57,390 nucleotides of DNA from JAFAGX01 sp035623255 (GTDB taxonomy: Bacteria; Acidobacteriota; Terriglobia; Terriglobales; Acidobacteriaceae). Location of the stretch: NCBI GenBank assembly GCA_035623255.1, contig DASPTU010000131.1:1-57390 (forward strand), given 5' to 3'. Below the pieces are notes generated by a model. It had not been told where the DNA came from, did no database searches, and saw only the letters and a list, made by a program, of their open reading frames with translations. This document shows, one piece after another, positions 16,603 through 24,396 of this stretch. The first letter of the stretch is position 1, and each line of letters opens with the position of its first letter. The translations under genes were made by a program, and so were the position numbers.

Positions 16603-16844
16603 TTTATTCTCCGCTAAGCCCGTGAGCATGCGGGCAGCCAATCGGTGTGACCAGTACTTTTCGCGCAAGTCGGTGTTGCGCAAGCGATTTCAGACGCGGA
16701 CGGAATGAGCAGAATTTAATGGTAAGCAGTTGGGAATCGATTGCCGATCTACCCGAGAACGGCCAGGCAGAAAATTCCCTCAGAGTGCCATCTGAGTATG
16801 GAACTGAGGGGCGAGGTTACGCAGGTAAGATCGCGGGGCCGGAA

Positions 16845-17153
16845 TCAACCTTTGGTGCGGGCATTGGTTACCCGCATAGGGTAAAGCTCCCAGCGGTTCA
16901 GCCCACCGAGGACTGACGGGTCGTTTTCGCCGAAGTGCCGGGCTTCGGACTCATCTGCAACCTCCAGAATGCCAACCCCGAAAGCTCCGCCGGTTGCCAG
17001 TACTGGCCCGTAAAGCAGAAGCTTGCCTGCCTCGAATTGCCGTTGAAAATAGAGCGCGTGCGCGTCCATCAAGGCTTTCTCTTCAGCGGTTATATCCTGG
17101 GGGAAGGTTGGTCTGGGCGGAATCAGCGTGAAGAAGTAGTGCTGCTTGGCCAT
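16845..17153 (-). CDS. YciI-like protein
   Basis: A 102-residue soluble protein of the YciI/dimeric alpha-beta barrel group: YFFTLIPPRPTFPQDITAEE, then LMDAHALYFQRQFEAGKLLL and YGPVLATGGAFGVGILEVA with DESEARHFGENDPSV. The His in MDAHALYF and the Asp in the DPSV motif are the usual conserved pair of the family. The ATG at 17153 fits the family; an upstream extension to 17261 overlaps the next gene's start and is unlikely. Family members are mostly uncharacterised; some are small-molecule hydrolases or lyases. No partner is evident. Confidence 0.82.
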   Translation of the reverse strand: MAKQHYFFTLIPPRPTFPQDITAEEKALMDAHALYFQRQFEAGKLLLYGPVLATGGAFGVGILEVADESEARHFGENDPSVLGGLNRWELYPMRVTNARTKG

Positions 17154-17246
17154 CGCAGAGGCATTATAGCGAAACGTTAACATCGGACTTGCTCGTGCAG
17201 TGGGGCATAATGCCGAGGGAATCCTTTCCAGAGACGGAGAAAGAAT

Positions 17247-17582
17247 ATGAAATTTGATCATGCAGTCAAGGTCCGGCTACTGGTGATCGCCACTTCACTG
17301 AGCGCAATTGCCCTACGTCCGTATCTCGCTCCACCTACGGTAGAGGCACAGTCTGGCGGGTCCGGAGCGTTCTATGTCGAGCCGGGCGTTGCGATGCTGC
17401 GCTCCCCCGATGGCAGCCAACAAGTGTTGGGAAAAGTCGTGGTGGACCTACGTAACGGAAATATCTGGGGATTCCCGACCATGACTCAAGATCCCTACCC
17501 GGCCGCGGGAGTGCGGACTACTCCGCCCACTTCGCATCCATTTTTGCTCGGCAAATTTGCGCTGGCAGATATGGAGAGGTAA
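17247..17582 (+). CDS. Small exported protein of unknown function
   Basis: A 111-residue protein with an N-terminal hydrophobic export signal (about 8-25, cleavage likely near VEAQ at 32-35) and a short mature part: SGAFYVEPGVAMLRSPDG, QQVLGKVVVDLRNGNIWGFP and a Pro/Thr-rich loop before LLGKFALADMER. GGAGAAAG precedes the ATG. I do not know a described family. The VVVDLRNGNIWGFPT stretch looks like a compact beta hairpin unit. It is divergent from the YciI gene, sharing a gap of under 100 bases. Confidence 0.65.
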   Translation: MKFDHAVKVRLLVIATSLSAIALRPYLAPPTVEAQSGGSGAFYVEPGVAMLRSPDGSQQVLGKVVVDLRNGNIWGFPTMTQDPYPAAGVRTTPPTSHPFLLGKFALADMER

Positions 17583-17679
17583 GCGGGAGTCGTGGTGATT
17601 CGGGGAAAACCGCAATTATCGCGGAAGGCTTTTCTATGAGTCTGCCCGGTTCGCGTGCTGCGGTGAATAAGGAAAGGTC

Positions 17680-18030
17680 CTATGAGCGGGCAGGCAGAAC
17701 CAGCCATTTGAGGAGCATATTGATAAGGGTGAGGACGATGCCTCCCCAGAAGGCAGAAAAGAAGTTCTGGATGTGAAAGCCGGGCACGAGTTTGGACGCG
17801 AGCTCGATCATGAGAGCGTTAATCACGAACCAGAAGAGCCCTAACGTAAGAATCGTAAGGGGGAACGTAACCACTTTCAAGAAGAGCCCGAGCGTGGCAT
17901 TGACGAAGCCGATCACGATTGCGGCGATCAATGCGGCCGATGCATCCTTGACGACAAATCCGGGCACGAGCCGCGACGTGATCCATACGGCAAGTGCGCT
18001 CACCACCCAATGAATAAGCATTAGCAACAT
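17680..18030 (-). CDS. Phage-holin-4/YvlD-type membrane protein
   Basis: A 116-residue very hydrophobic protein with four predicted membrane segments (about 4-24, 30-50, 56-78 and 90-112). The pattern ITSRLVPGFVVKDASAALIA and ASKLVPGFHIQNFFSAFWGG is the duplicated VPGF motif of the DUF360 (phage holin superfamily 4) family, small bacterial inner-membrane proteins related in name only to phage holins. No phage genes are nearby. Role unknown; in other bacteria such proteins are linked to envelope stress. Confidence 0.85.
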   Translation of the reverse strand: MLLMLIHWVVSALAVWITSRLVPGFVVKDASAALIAAIVIGFVNATLGLFLKVVTFPLTILTLGLFWFVINALMIELASKLVPGFHIQNFFSAFWGGIVLTLINMLLKWLVLPARS

Positions 18031-18194
18031 TGCTGTGGTCCCGTTTGTGCTGGCGGACAGAATACAGGATTCGCAACCCTAATGCATTAGCTGAATAGCG
18101 AAGGATGAAAGCAGCCGCTCTTGTGGCTCTTGAGACGTTTTTCCTGTTCCCATCTACAATGGCAGAAGTACTTACGTTCATAGAGGAGAGACGA

Positions 18195-18620
18195 ATGCAA
18201 CGCAAGGCAAGCGCAATCTGGAAGGGCGGTCTTAAAGATGGCAAGGGCTCGGTATCTTCGGCGAGTGGTGTACTGACGAATACGCCGTACTCCTTTACTA
18301 CGCGATTTGAAAATACACCGGGGACGAATCCTGAGGAGTTAATTGCTGCGGCGCATGCCGCATGTTTTTCCATGGCGCTGTCGGCACAGCTAGGCAGTGC
18401 CAATCTGACCCCATCAAGCATTGAGACAGCTGCGACACTCACGATGGAAAAACTCGATTCCGGCTGGACCATCACGGCGGTCCACCTGGATGTGGTCGGG
18501 CACGTACCGAAGGCGGACGCGGCTGCATTCCAAAAAGCGGCTGAGAATGCCAAGAGCGGTTGCCCGGTTTCCAAGGTGCTCAAGGCCAATATCACCATGA
18601 ATGCAAAACTGGAAGGATAG
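18195..18620 (+). CDS. osmC: OsmC-family peroxiredoxin
   Basis: A 141-residue thiol peroxidase of the OsmC/Ohr fold that reduces organic hydroperoxides. The two redox cysteines are Cys57 (AAAHAACFSMALSAQL) and Cys123 (AKSGCPVSKVLKANI), with NTPGTNPEELIAAAHAAC typical of OsmC rather than Ohr. The ATG at 18195 has GAGGAG six to eight bases upstream; the longer frame back to 18105 adds a non-family segment. The gluQ gene starts inside its last 20 bases, so the two are translationally coupled although functionally unrelated. Confidence 0.9.
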   Translation: MQRKASAIWKGGLKDGKGSVSSASGVLTNTPYSFTTRFENTPGTNPEELIAAAHAACFSMALSAQLGSANLTPSSIETAATLTMEKLDSGWTITAVHLDVVGHVPKADAAAFQKAAENAKSGCPVSKVLKANITMNAKLEG

Positions 18621-19503
18621 CCAGCCAAAGGCCGTTGTGAGTGGCGTCACTTACCGGGGACGATTGGCGCCTTCGCCCACTGGTCTGCTGCATCTCGGCC
18701 ATGCGCGCACTTTCTGGATCGCCGCACAACGAGCTTCTGCGAATGGCGGGTCGCTGGTCCTGCGCAACGAGGACCTGGATGTGCAACGCTCCCGGCCGGA
18801 ATTTGCGCAGGCGATGATCGAGGAGTTGCGTTGGCTGGGCCTTCGCTGGGATGAAGGCCCGGATTGTGGCGGTCCGTACGGCCCATATTCACAGAGCGAG
18901 CGGTGCGATCATTACTTCCAAGCCTGGCGAAGGTTGCGAGACGGAGGTTTCATCTATCCGTGTACTTGCTCGCGCAAAGACCTGGCGCAGGCTGCCAGTG
19001 CGCCGAATGACACGGATGACGAGCCGATTTATCCTGGCCGATGTCGTTCACGAAATGATGGGAGAAATTTTGCCGAGCCCGCGGGTGTGAACTGGCGTTT
19101 TCGGATTGCGGATGGAGAAGAGATCTCATTTACTGATCTTCATCTGGGCCGGCGGACTTTCGTAGCGGGCGGAGAATTCGGCGATTTTGTGGTCTGGCGA
19201 CGGGACGATGTGCCGGCATACCAGCTCGCCGTCACGGTTGATGATGCGCACATGCAAATCACGGAGGTGGTGCGGGGCGCGGACCTCTTGAAGTCGACGG
19301 CCCGGCAGCTGCTTTTGTATCGAGCACTCGGCTGGAAGCCGCCGGCGTTCTATCACTGCGAACTGGTAACTGATGATTCTGGAGCGCGCCTGGCGAAACG
19401 GCATGATGCCCTGAGCATCCAGCATCTGCGCGAATGCGGATGGAGCGCGGAGCAGGTGGTTGCGCGTGCGATGGCGTCGGGAGCGGCCAAGCCGCTGCTA
19501 TAA
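18601..19503 (+). CDS. gluQ: Glutamyl-Q tRNA(Asp) synthetase
   Basis: Attaches glutamate to queuosine in the anticodon of tRNA(Asp). The 300 residues match the catalytic core of glutamyl-tRNA synthetase without an anticodon-binding domain: YRGRLAPSPTGLLHLGHART (HIGH-type), LVLRNEDLDVQRSRPEF, a zinc-knuckle-like CTCS...YPGRC region (about 121-145), and LAKRHDALSI replacing KMSKS. Its ATG overlaps the 3' end of osmC. The short length and degenerate KMSKS separate it from true GltX. Confidence 0.92.
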   Translation: MQNWKDSQPKAVVSGVTYRGRLAPSPTGLLHLGHARTFWIAAQRASANGGSLVLRNEDLDVQRSRPEFAQAMIEELRWLGLRWDEGPDCGGPYGPYSQSERCDHYFQAWRRLRDGGFIYPCTCSRKDLAQAASAPNDTDDEPIYPGRCRSRNDGRNFAEPAGVNWRFRIADGEEISFTDLHLGRRTFVAGGEFGDFVVWRRDDVPAYQLAVTVDDAHMQITEVVRGADLLKSTARQLLLYRALGWKPPAFYHCELVTDDSGARLAKRHDALSIQHLRECGWSAEQVVARAMASGAAKPLL

Positions 19504-19639
19504 ATTCGTTGTATATACCTGATTATCTTTTTTGATTGGCAGTGAAGCGGGCGTCGCGATACCCTTACAAGTTCTTGTCCGTCCGTCCCCCAACGCTTAT
19601 CGTTGCACCCCGAATTTAAATGAACAGGTAAGGAGATTC

Positions 19640-21070
19640 ATGTCGAACGAATTGCGCAATTTCCTGGCTATCCCCTATGACGAACTGGAAGAAATGAACC
19701 TGAATGCCAAGGAGCAGCGGCAGACGCGGGTCGCGCCGAAAAAAATTCAGGAGGAGCGGCTGGATTATTTGAGCGGCGAAAAGCGCATAAAGGCCGTAAC
19801 CGTGCTGTTCAGCGACCTGGAAGGCCGCCTGCACATGCTGGATTATGACAAGAAGTTCCTGCTCAAGAGCTACGACAACCTGACTTTCGATGGCTCGTCG
19901 ATTCGTGGTTTTACCGCACAGCGTGAAAGTGACTTGCGGCTCGGCATCGACTGGGGCGCTTTCTATTGGGGGCCGGCAGATGTTTTTGGGCCGGGCAAAG
20001 TGCTGGTGTTTGGCGATGTTATCGACAAAAACGGCGAACCGTATGCGGCCGATATTCGTGGCGTGCTGAAAGGGTATGCCGAGAGCCTGCACAAGAAGAA
20101 TGGCTACACGTTGAATGCCGCGAACGAAATTGAAGGATTTCTGTTTCAGGGGCCGGACGCAGAGCGCCGTTACCACGAGACCGGGAAATTCGAATATGTA
20201 AATACGGGCGGCTACTATCACTCGCTGCCCGGCGATCCGTTGCGGACGTTCATCGACACGGTCGCAGAAGTGCAGCGGGCGATGGGATTCCAGAACGAGA
20301 AAGACCATCCTGAAGTTGCGCCATCACAATTTGAAATCAACTACGGATACGGAGAGGTGGTGGCGGCGGCGGACCAGATTCAGCTCTACAAGCTGGTGTG
20401 CCGCCAGGTAGCGACGAAAATGGGATGCACCGTTTCGTTCCTGCCGAAACCGGTGGTTGGGGTCAACGGCAGCGGCATGCATACCAACGTGTCGGTCAGC
20501 AAAGGTGGAAAGAACCAGTTCTGGGATGCGAAGGGCGAAGAGAAGCTGAGCAAGTTTGGCTGGGAGTTTGTCGATCGCCTGCTGACTCACGGCAATGACA
20601 TCTGCCTGCTGCTGAATGCCAGCGTGAATGCCTATCGCAGGCTGGATCCGCACTTTGAGGCGCCCAACCAGCTGAAGGCTTCGCCGACCGATCGCGGGGC
20701 CATGGTGCGCATTCCCATCGGCAACGAGAGGAGCATGCGAGTCGAAGTGCGCTGCGTTGCTCCGGATGCGAATCCGTATCTGGTCATGCACTCAATCTTC
20801 AAGACCGGCCTTGAGGGTGAGACTGCGAAGATCAAGAATCTGCGGCAGGCGCAGCGGTACTTGCCTGACAACATCTACGCGGCACTCGACAATTTCAGGA
20901 AAGCTGGATGGACGACGAAGCTTCTGGGTGAGGATGTGAAGGGCCGCTACGCCGACCTGAAAGAAGCTTCCGCCGATCGCTGCCCGCGTCAACTGGGAAC
21001 GTTTGTAAAGGCACCCGAGGTTCAGTACCACCACGAGGTGTACAACCAGTTCCTGTGGAACCTGTTTTAA
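19640..21070 (+). CDS. glnA: Glutamine synthetase, type I fold
   Basis: Makes glutamine from glutamate, ammonia and ATP. The ATG at 19640 follows AAGGAG and gives 476 residues. Beta-grasp and catalytic domain motifs are present: TFDGSSIRGF (82-91), NEIEGFLF, APSQFEINYGYGEVVAAADQ, VGVNGSGMHTNVSVSKGG, NASVNAYRRLDPHFEAPNQL and MRVEVRCVAPDANPYL. A roughly 40-residue N-terminal leader precedes the grasp domain. I do not see the NLYDL adenylylation site of enterobacterial GlnA, so control by GlnE is doubtful. No glnB or glnE is adjacent; a hairpin lies about 70 bases downstream. Confidence 0.92.
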   Translation: MSNELRNFLAIPYDELEEMNLNAKEQRQTRVAPKKIQEERLDYLSGEKRIKAVTVLFSDLEGRLHMLDYDKKFLLKSYDNLTFDGSSIRGFTAQRESDLRLGIDWGAFYWGPADVFGPGKVLVFGDVIDKNGEPYAADIRGVLKGYAESLHKKNGYTLNAANEIEGFLFQGPDAERRYHETGKFEYVNTGGYYHSLPGDPLRTFIDTVAEVQRAMGFQNEKDHPEVAPSQFEINYGYGEVVAAADQIQLYKLVCRQVATKMGCTVSFLPKPVVGVNGSGMHTNVSVSKGGKNQFWDAKGEEKLSKFGWEFVDRLLTHGNDICLLLNASVNAYRRLDPHFEAPNQLKASPTDRGAMVRIPIGNERSMRVEVRCVAPDANPYLVMHSIFKTGLEGETAKIKNLRQAQRYLPDNIYAALDNFRKAGWTTKLLGEDVKGRYADLKEASADRCPRQLGTFVKAPEVQYHHEVYNQFLWNLF

Positions 21071-21076
21071 CGAACT

Positions 21077-21111
21077 GCAGATTCCTTGTCGCTTGTGCTC
21101 TCAGAATGACA
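21077..21111. repeat. Short dispersed repeat, CTCAGAATGACA type
   Basis: The segment after glnA (GATTCCTTGTCGC... CTCAGAATGACA) resembles the 3' portions of repeats at 22346-22424, 37704-37748 and 55165-55209, all of which end CTCRGRATGACA and lie between genes. This copy is short and degenerate. Confidence 0.45.
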
Positions 21112-21139
21112 AGGCGATAGGAAAGTTGCTTTCAAAAGA

Positions 21140-21166
21140 AAAGGCCACGCGAATCGCGTGGCCTTT
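21140..21166 (+). terminator. Hairpin terminator downstream of glnA
   Basis: AAAGGCCACGCGA (21140-21152) pairs perfectly with TCGCGTGGCCTTT (21154-21166). Only three T follow in the plus direction, while the minus strand continues with TTTTCTTTT, so it is bidirectional in form and stronger on the minus strand. It is the likely end of the glnA message. Confidence 0.6.
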
Positions 21167-21291
21167 GACATTCGGCCAGCTGGCTTTCGTTGCCGAGGTT
21201 TCGCCGTTCAGCAGAGAAAAAGCGCCACAGACTGCGAAAAACGCGCTTAGGGCAGCAGCGTGTGGTCTAATAGAAGGACTCGAAAGCTCTG

Positions 21292-22317
21292 ATGCCGTCT
21301 GCAAGAACAATTCTGCGCCGCCGAGTGAAGCATGTGGGGCGAAATATTCGCGGTGTGCGCGAAGGGATCCGGGCGCTGCTGTCCAGCGATCATCCGCTGC
21401 TGGCGCATATTATTCCGATCCGGCGCTGCAATCTGGCCTGCGAGTACTGCAACGAGTTCGACGATTTTTCCAAGCCGGTACCCACACAAGCCATGTTTCA
21501 GCGCGTCGACAAGCTGGCGGAACTGGGCACATCTGTAATCACGATCAGCGGCGGCGAACCGCTACTGCATCCCGAGCTGGATGAAATCATTGGACGAATC
21601 CGCACACGCGGAATGGTTGCGGGGCTGATCACCAACGGCTATCTTCTCGTGCCGGAGAGAATTGAGCGCCTGAATCGCGCAGGCCTGGAGTGGCTGCAAA
21701 TCTCGATTGACAATGTGACTCCCGATGAAGTTTCGAAAAAAAGCCTGAAGGTCCTGGATAAAAAAATCGAGATGCTGGCAGAGTACGCTGAATTCCACGT
21801 GAATATCAATTCCGTGGTCGGTGGTGGTGTGCGCAATCCCCAGGATGCGCTGACCATTGGAAAGCGGGCGCTTGAGCTGGGATTCAGTTCGACAGTGGGG
21901 ATTATCCACGATGGGGATGGGCAGCTGCAGCCACTGGGAAGCGAAGAGCGGCGCGTATATCACGCAATGAAGGCGCTCGAGAAGCGCAGCTTCACTCGGA
22001 TCAACGCTTTTCAGGACAACATCGCACTGGGCAGGCCGAATCAGTGGCGCTGTCGCGCCGGGGCGCGCTATTTATACATTTGTGAGGACGGGCTGGTGCA
22101 CTATTGTTCGCAGCAACGCGGCTACCCGGCGATTCCGCTCGAAAAATACACTGTGCACGACCTTCGGCGGGAGTACGTGACGGAAAAATCGTGCGCTCCA
22201 CACTGCACGGTTTCGTGCGTGCATCAAGTTTCGATCTTCGATTCCTGGCGTGCCCCGCAGCATCCCTCGCCCGCGCCGGTTGCGCCGAGTGCCGGCGGGC
22301 TGGTGCAGATCGACTGA
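21292..22317 (+). CDS. Radical SAM protein with C-terminal cysteine cluster
   Basis: A 341-residue radical SAM enzyme. The 4Fe-4S cysteines are Cys46, Cys50 and Cys53 in RRCNLACEYC, and ITISGGEPLLHPELDEI is the AdoMet-binding GGE motif. A second cluster of cysteines near the end (CRAGARYLYICEDGLVHYC, then CAPHCTVSCVHQ) resembles a SPASM/twitch region that would hold an auxiliary cluster. Many such proteins modify peptides or act in cofactor synthesis; no peptide substrate or partner gene is visible, so the reaction is not assigned. ATG at 21292 lacks a strong ribosome site. Confidence 0.85.
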   Translation: MPSARTILRRRVKHVGRNIRGVREGIRALLSSDHPLLAHIIPIRRCNLACEYCNEFDDFSKPVPTQAMFQRVDKLAELGTSVITISGGEPLLHPELDEIIGRIRTRGMVAGLITNGYLLVPERIERLNRAGLEWLQISIDNVTPDEVSKKSLKVLDKKIEMLAEYAEFHVNINSVVGGGVRNPQDALTIGKRALELGFSSTVGIIHDGDGQLQPLGSEERRVYHAMKALEKRSFTRINAFQDNIALGRPNQWRCRAGARYLYICEDGLVHYCSQQRGYPAIPLEKYTVHDLRREYVTEKSCAPHCTVSCVHQVSIFDSWRAPQHPSPAPVAPSAGGLVQID

Positions 22318-22345
22318 ATTTCCTAACGAGAGTTTTGAACTGCAG

Positions 22346-22424
22346 TTTCCTCGACACGTCCCTTCGGCTTTGCTCAGGGCAGGCTCTCGCCGCAGATGCG
22401 GCAGGGAACAGCTCGGAATGACAA
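22346..22424. repeat. Dispersed repeat of the CTGAGCAAAGCCGAAGGGA family
   Basis: Read on the minus strand this stretch contains GTCATTCCGAGC and CCTGAGCAAAGCCGAAGGGA, a variant of the intergenic element with core CCTGAGCGAAGTCGAAGGG that I recall as scattered through many bacterial genomes. It lies between the convergent radical SAM and DinB genes and shares the CTCGGAATGACA end with the other copies in this window. Confidence 0.6.
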
Positions 22425-22448
22425 TGGAGCGGGTGACGCGCTGGGGCT

Positions 22449-22976
22449 TTATTTTTTCTGTGCGGTCGGTGGCAGCATTCCATTCAAACGAAGATACATT
22501 GCGGCCACACTGTAGTGGTCGGCCAACGCGTTGGTTAGAATAAACATGGCCATTGCGCGAGTTCCAGTATGTCCGCCAAAGAGTTCGAAGGAGTCGCCGA
22601 GCTTGGAATCGTCGACTTTGGCAAGTGCAGCAGTGCAGAAATCAAATGAAGCCTTCACCGCAGCCACCAGCTTGTCTTTACCGTCTGCTTCTTTCGGTTC
22701 GGGTGCTTTGGGCTCAGGGGTGTCGCTGATTTTGGCGCAAAGAAGATTATTGGTTTCCGTCACGTGAATTGTGAGGTGAGCGAAGCTCATCTGCTGGGGT
22801 GTGGGCTTGTAGTCGTACTTGTCGGCGGGCATCTCCTCGGCAGCGGCGACCAGGTTTTTCTGCTGGCGCGTAAGAATTTCACGCACAGCGCTCGAGACCG
22901 GGTTTTTGGTTTCCTGGGCAAACAGCGCCGAGCTACAAGCAAGCAGCATAAAGAAGGTGAATGCGCCTTTCATCAT
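22449..22976 (-). CDS. Exported DinB-family protein
   Basis: A 175-residue protein with a Sec signal peptide (about 1-20, ending ALFAQ). The ATG at 22976 is chosen because GGAGGA lies five bases upstream. The mature part is a DinB/YfiT-like four-helix bundle: MSFAHLTIHVTETNNLLCA, DGKDKLVAAVKASFDFCTAA, GTRAMAMFILTNALADHYSV. His77, His81 and His163 are at plausible metal-ligand positions. Export distinguishes it from cytoplasmic DinB thiol transferases; the family is frequent and uncharacterised in acidobacteria. Function unknown. Confidence 0.82.
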   Translation of the reverse strand: MMKGAFTFFMLLACSSALFAQETKNPVSSAVREILTRQQKNLVAAAEEMPADKYDYKPTPQQMSFAHLTIHVTETNNLLCAKISDTPEPKAPEPKEADGKDKLVAAVKASFDFCTAALAKVDDSKLGDSFELFGGHTGTRAMAMFILTNALADHYSVAAMYLRLNGMLPPTAQKK

Positions 22977-23030
22977 GATTCCTCCAGTGCGCCCCAAGAA
23001 TACTCCTGCGGAAGAGATTAATTCCAGCCT

Positions 23031-24308
23031 TCACTGGATCACGGGCGCTACGTGAACGCCTCTGCTTCGGCGCATTTCAGCCGCTAATGCCTTGATTTCG
23101 GTCAAATCACGCTGCATTTCATTCCAGCCATACCAGAGCGCGTAGTCCGGGCTGGCGTGGAAGGTCCCTTGAAACGTGCGCATTCGGTGTTCGAGGTACA
23201 TAACGAACAATTTCTGTTCGACCTCGGTAGGCGCGTCGTAGAAAGTGAGAAGGTTAGGAAACGGGTAAGCGTAGCTCGCGGGTTTTGGAAGAACGTTATC
23301 TTTATAGAGGGCTGCAACGACGCGAATACCTTCGGCCATCAGGTGGTCGGCATTGCGAATCATGTCATCGCCCATCTGGAGTTGCTGCTTGGCGAAGTTG
23401 GCCGAGTGGCACTGGTTGCAGGTATTGATCATTTTGTCGCGCTCGCGTTGCCAATCTTCCTGGGTGAGGCGGGCGACGTCGGCAGCTTTGACGGTGTTCA
23501 GCAAAGCTGTGGGTTTGCCGTCGGGATCGAGAACACCCAATGCCTGGAGGATGGTCGCTCGGTCTGCGGCCCACTGCTTGTCCTCCGGCATGGGAAGCCG
23601 GACTGCAAGGAAACCCCATGCGGTGCGTACTTCGTGATTACCGTTCTGCATGTGGCAGGTCTGGCAGGTAGGAGCAGCTGCATTCGCGGGCAAGACTTTC
23701 AGCTGTTTGAGGTCGTCGCGGACGCCATGCTTGGAGGCGGAATACATTTCCCACTGCGGATGGTCAAACCCCATGTGGCAGGTCTCACACGCCTGCGGTT
23801 GCTTTGCCTCTTCGACCGAGAAGGTATGCCGCGTGTGACAGGCGTCGCATTGTGCCGCCCCGAATCCGGAGCCATTCTGCCGTAATTCAGCAATCTCGTT
23901 TGGCGTCTTGTTGCCGATCTTGTGACAGCCGCCACATCCTTTCTGCCCTTCGATGAGCGCCATGGGCTGCCAGTGGATGGTCGGCATGGCGTTCATAGCT
24001 GCCCAAGCCATCGCGTGCTTGCCCTTCATGAACTGATCGACTTGAGCCTGGTGACAGGTGGCGCAGGTTTCAGGAGTTGGTATCTTCACCTTGGCAACAT
24101 CGCCGGCAGAGGTGTGCTGGTCGCCGTGGCAGGACACGCAGGTCACTTCTATTTGACTATGCCTGCTCAACTTCCAATCAGAAACAATGTTGGGAGTGAC
24201 TTTAGTGTGGCAATCAATGCATTGCGTGGCCGAGCTTGACTGCTGACCGAAACTCGATGCTCCGAGAGAAAAGCTCGCGAGCAGGATAAGCATAGGGAAG
24301 CATTTCAT
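23031..24308 (-). CDS. Octaheme c-type cytochrome, hydroxylamine-oxidoreductase-like
   Basis: A 425-residue exported protein with eight CxxCH haem sites at Cys30, 57, 82, 125, 154, 174, 215 and 297, signal peptide 1-22. Haem number, spacing and the C-terminal helices (DYALWYGWNEMQRDLTEIKA) fit the octaheme hydroxylamine oxidoreductase group, which oxidises hydroxylamine or, in reductive members, reduces nitrite or hydroxylamine. Which applies cannot be told. The start at 24308 has AGGAG six bases upstream. No electron-transfer partner (membrane cytochrome, quinol dehydrogenase) is adjacent. A CRP/FNR-type site lies upstream. Confidence 0.87.
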   Translation of the reverse strand: MKCFPMLILLASFSLGASSFGQQSSSATQCIDCHTKVTPNIVSDWKLSRHSQIEVTCVSCHGDQHTSAGDVAKVKIPTPETCATCHQAQVDQFMKGKHAMAWAAMNAMPTIHWQPMALIEGQKGCGGCHKIGNKTPNEIAELRQNGSGFGAAQCDACHTRHTFSVEEAKQPQACETCHMGFDHPQWEMYSASKHGVRDDLKQLKVLPANAAAPTCQTCHMQNGNHEVRTAWGFLAVRLPMPEDKQWAADRATILQALGVLDPDGKPTALLNTVKAADVARLTQEDWQRERDKMINTCNQCHSANFAKQQLQMGDDMIRNADHLMAEGIRVVAALYKDNVLPKPASYAYPFPNLLTFYDAPTEVEQKLFVMYLEHRMRTFQGTFHASPDYALWYGWNEMQRDLTEIKALAAEMRRSRGVHVAPVIQ

Positions 24309-24331
24309 AACCAGCTCCTGCAGCACACCCT

Positions 24332-24337
24332 AATATA
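24332..24337 (-). promoter_or_regulatory. Candidate -10 element of the octaheme cytochrome gene
   Basis: TATATT on the minus strand, about 24 bases upstream of the chosen ATG and about 18 bases downstream of the TGTGA-N6-TCACA palindrome. Transcription from it would start near 24325, placing the palindrome centre close to position -38, the place used by class II CRP/FNR activators. Confidence 0.4.
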
Positions 24338-24354
24338 AAGAACACTTATTGGCC

Positions 24355-24370
24355 TGTGATTGGGGTCACA
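24355..24370 (-). promoter_or_regulatory. CRP/FNR-family binding site upstream of octaheme cytochrome
   Basis: TGTGATTGGGGTCACA is a perfect TGTGA-N6-TCACA palindrome, the consensus of CRP-type regulators. It lies in the 88-base gap between the Yip1 gene and the octaheme cytochrome gene, upstream of only the latter. Half-site TGTGA fits CRP or DNR/NNR-like proteins better than FNR (TTGAT). Activation is inferred from its position ahead of the candidate -10. Confidence 0.6.
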
Positions 24371-24396
24371 TTTAGTGCAGTGTCACTGAGCTTCTG

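Noticed and set aside
16603..16844. Possible sigma-54 or sigma-28 promoter ahead of flgF
   Set aside because: A TGGCAC word is present on the minus strand but the GC element at the required ten-base spacing is missing, and no TAAA/GCCGATAA pair fits.
16647..16916. Plus-strand 89-codon frame between flgF and the YciI gene
   Set aside because: No ribosome site, overlaps the 3' end of the YciI gene, low-complexity composition; treated as non-coding.
17680..18030. Prophage holin
   Set aside because: Family name only; the protein belongs to the YvlD/DUF360 group and no phage gene is near.
19640..21070. Adenylylation site in glutamine synthetase
   Set aside because: A LPDNIYAAL segment has a tyrosine at a comparable region, but it is not the NLYDL motif, so I do not claim adenylylation.
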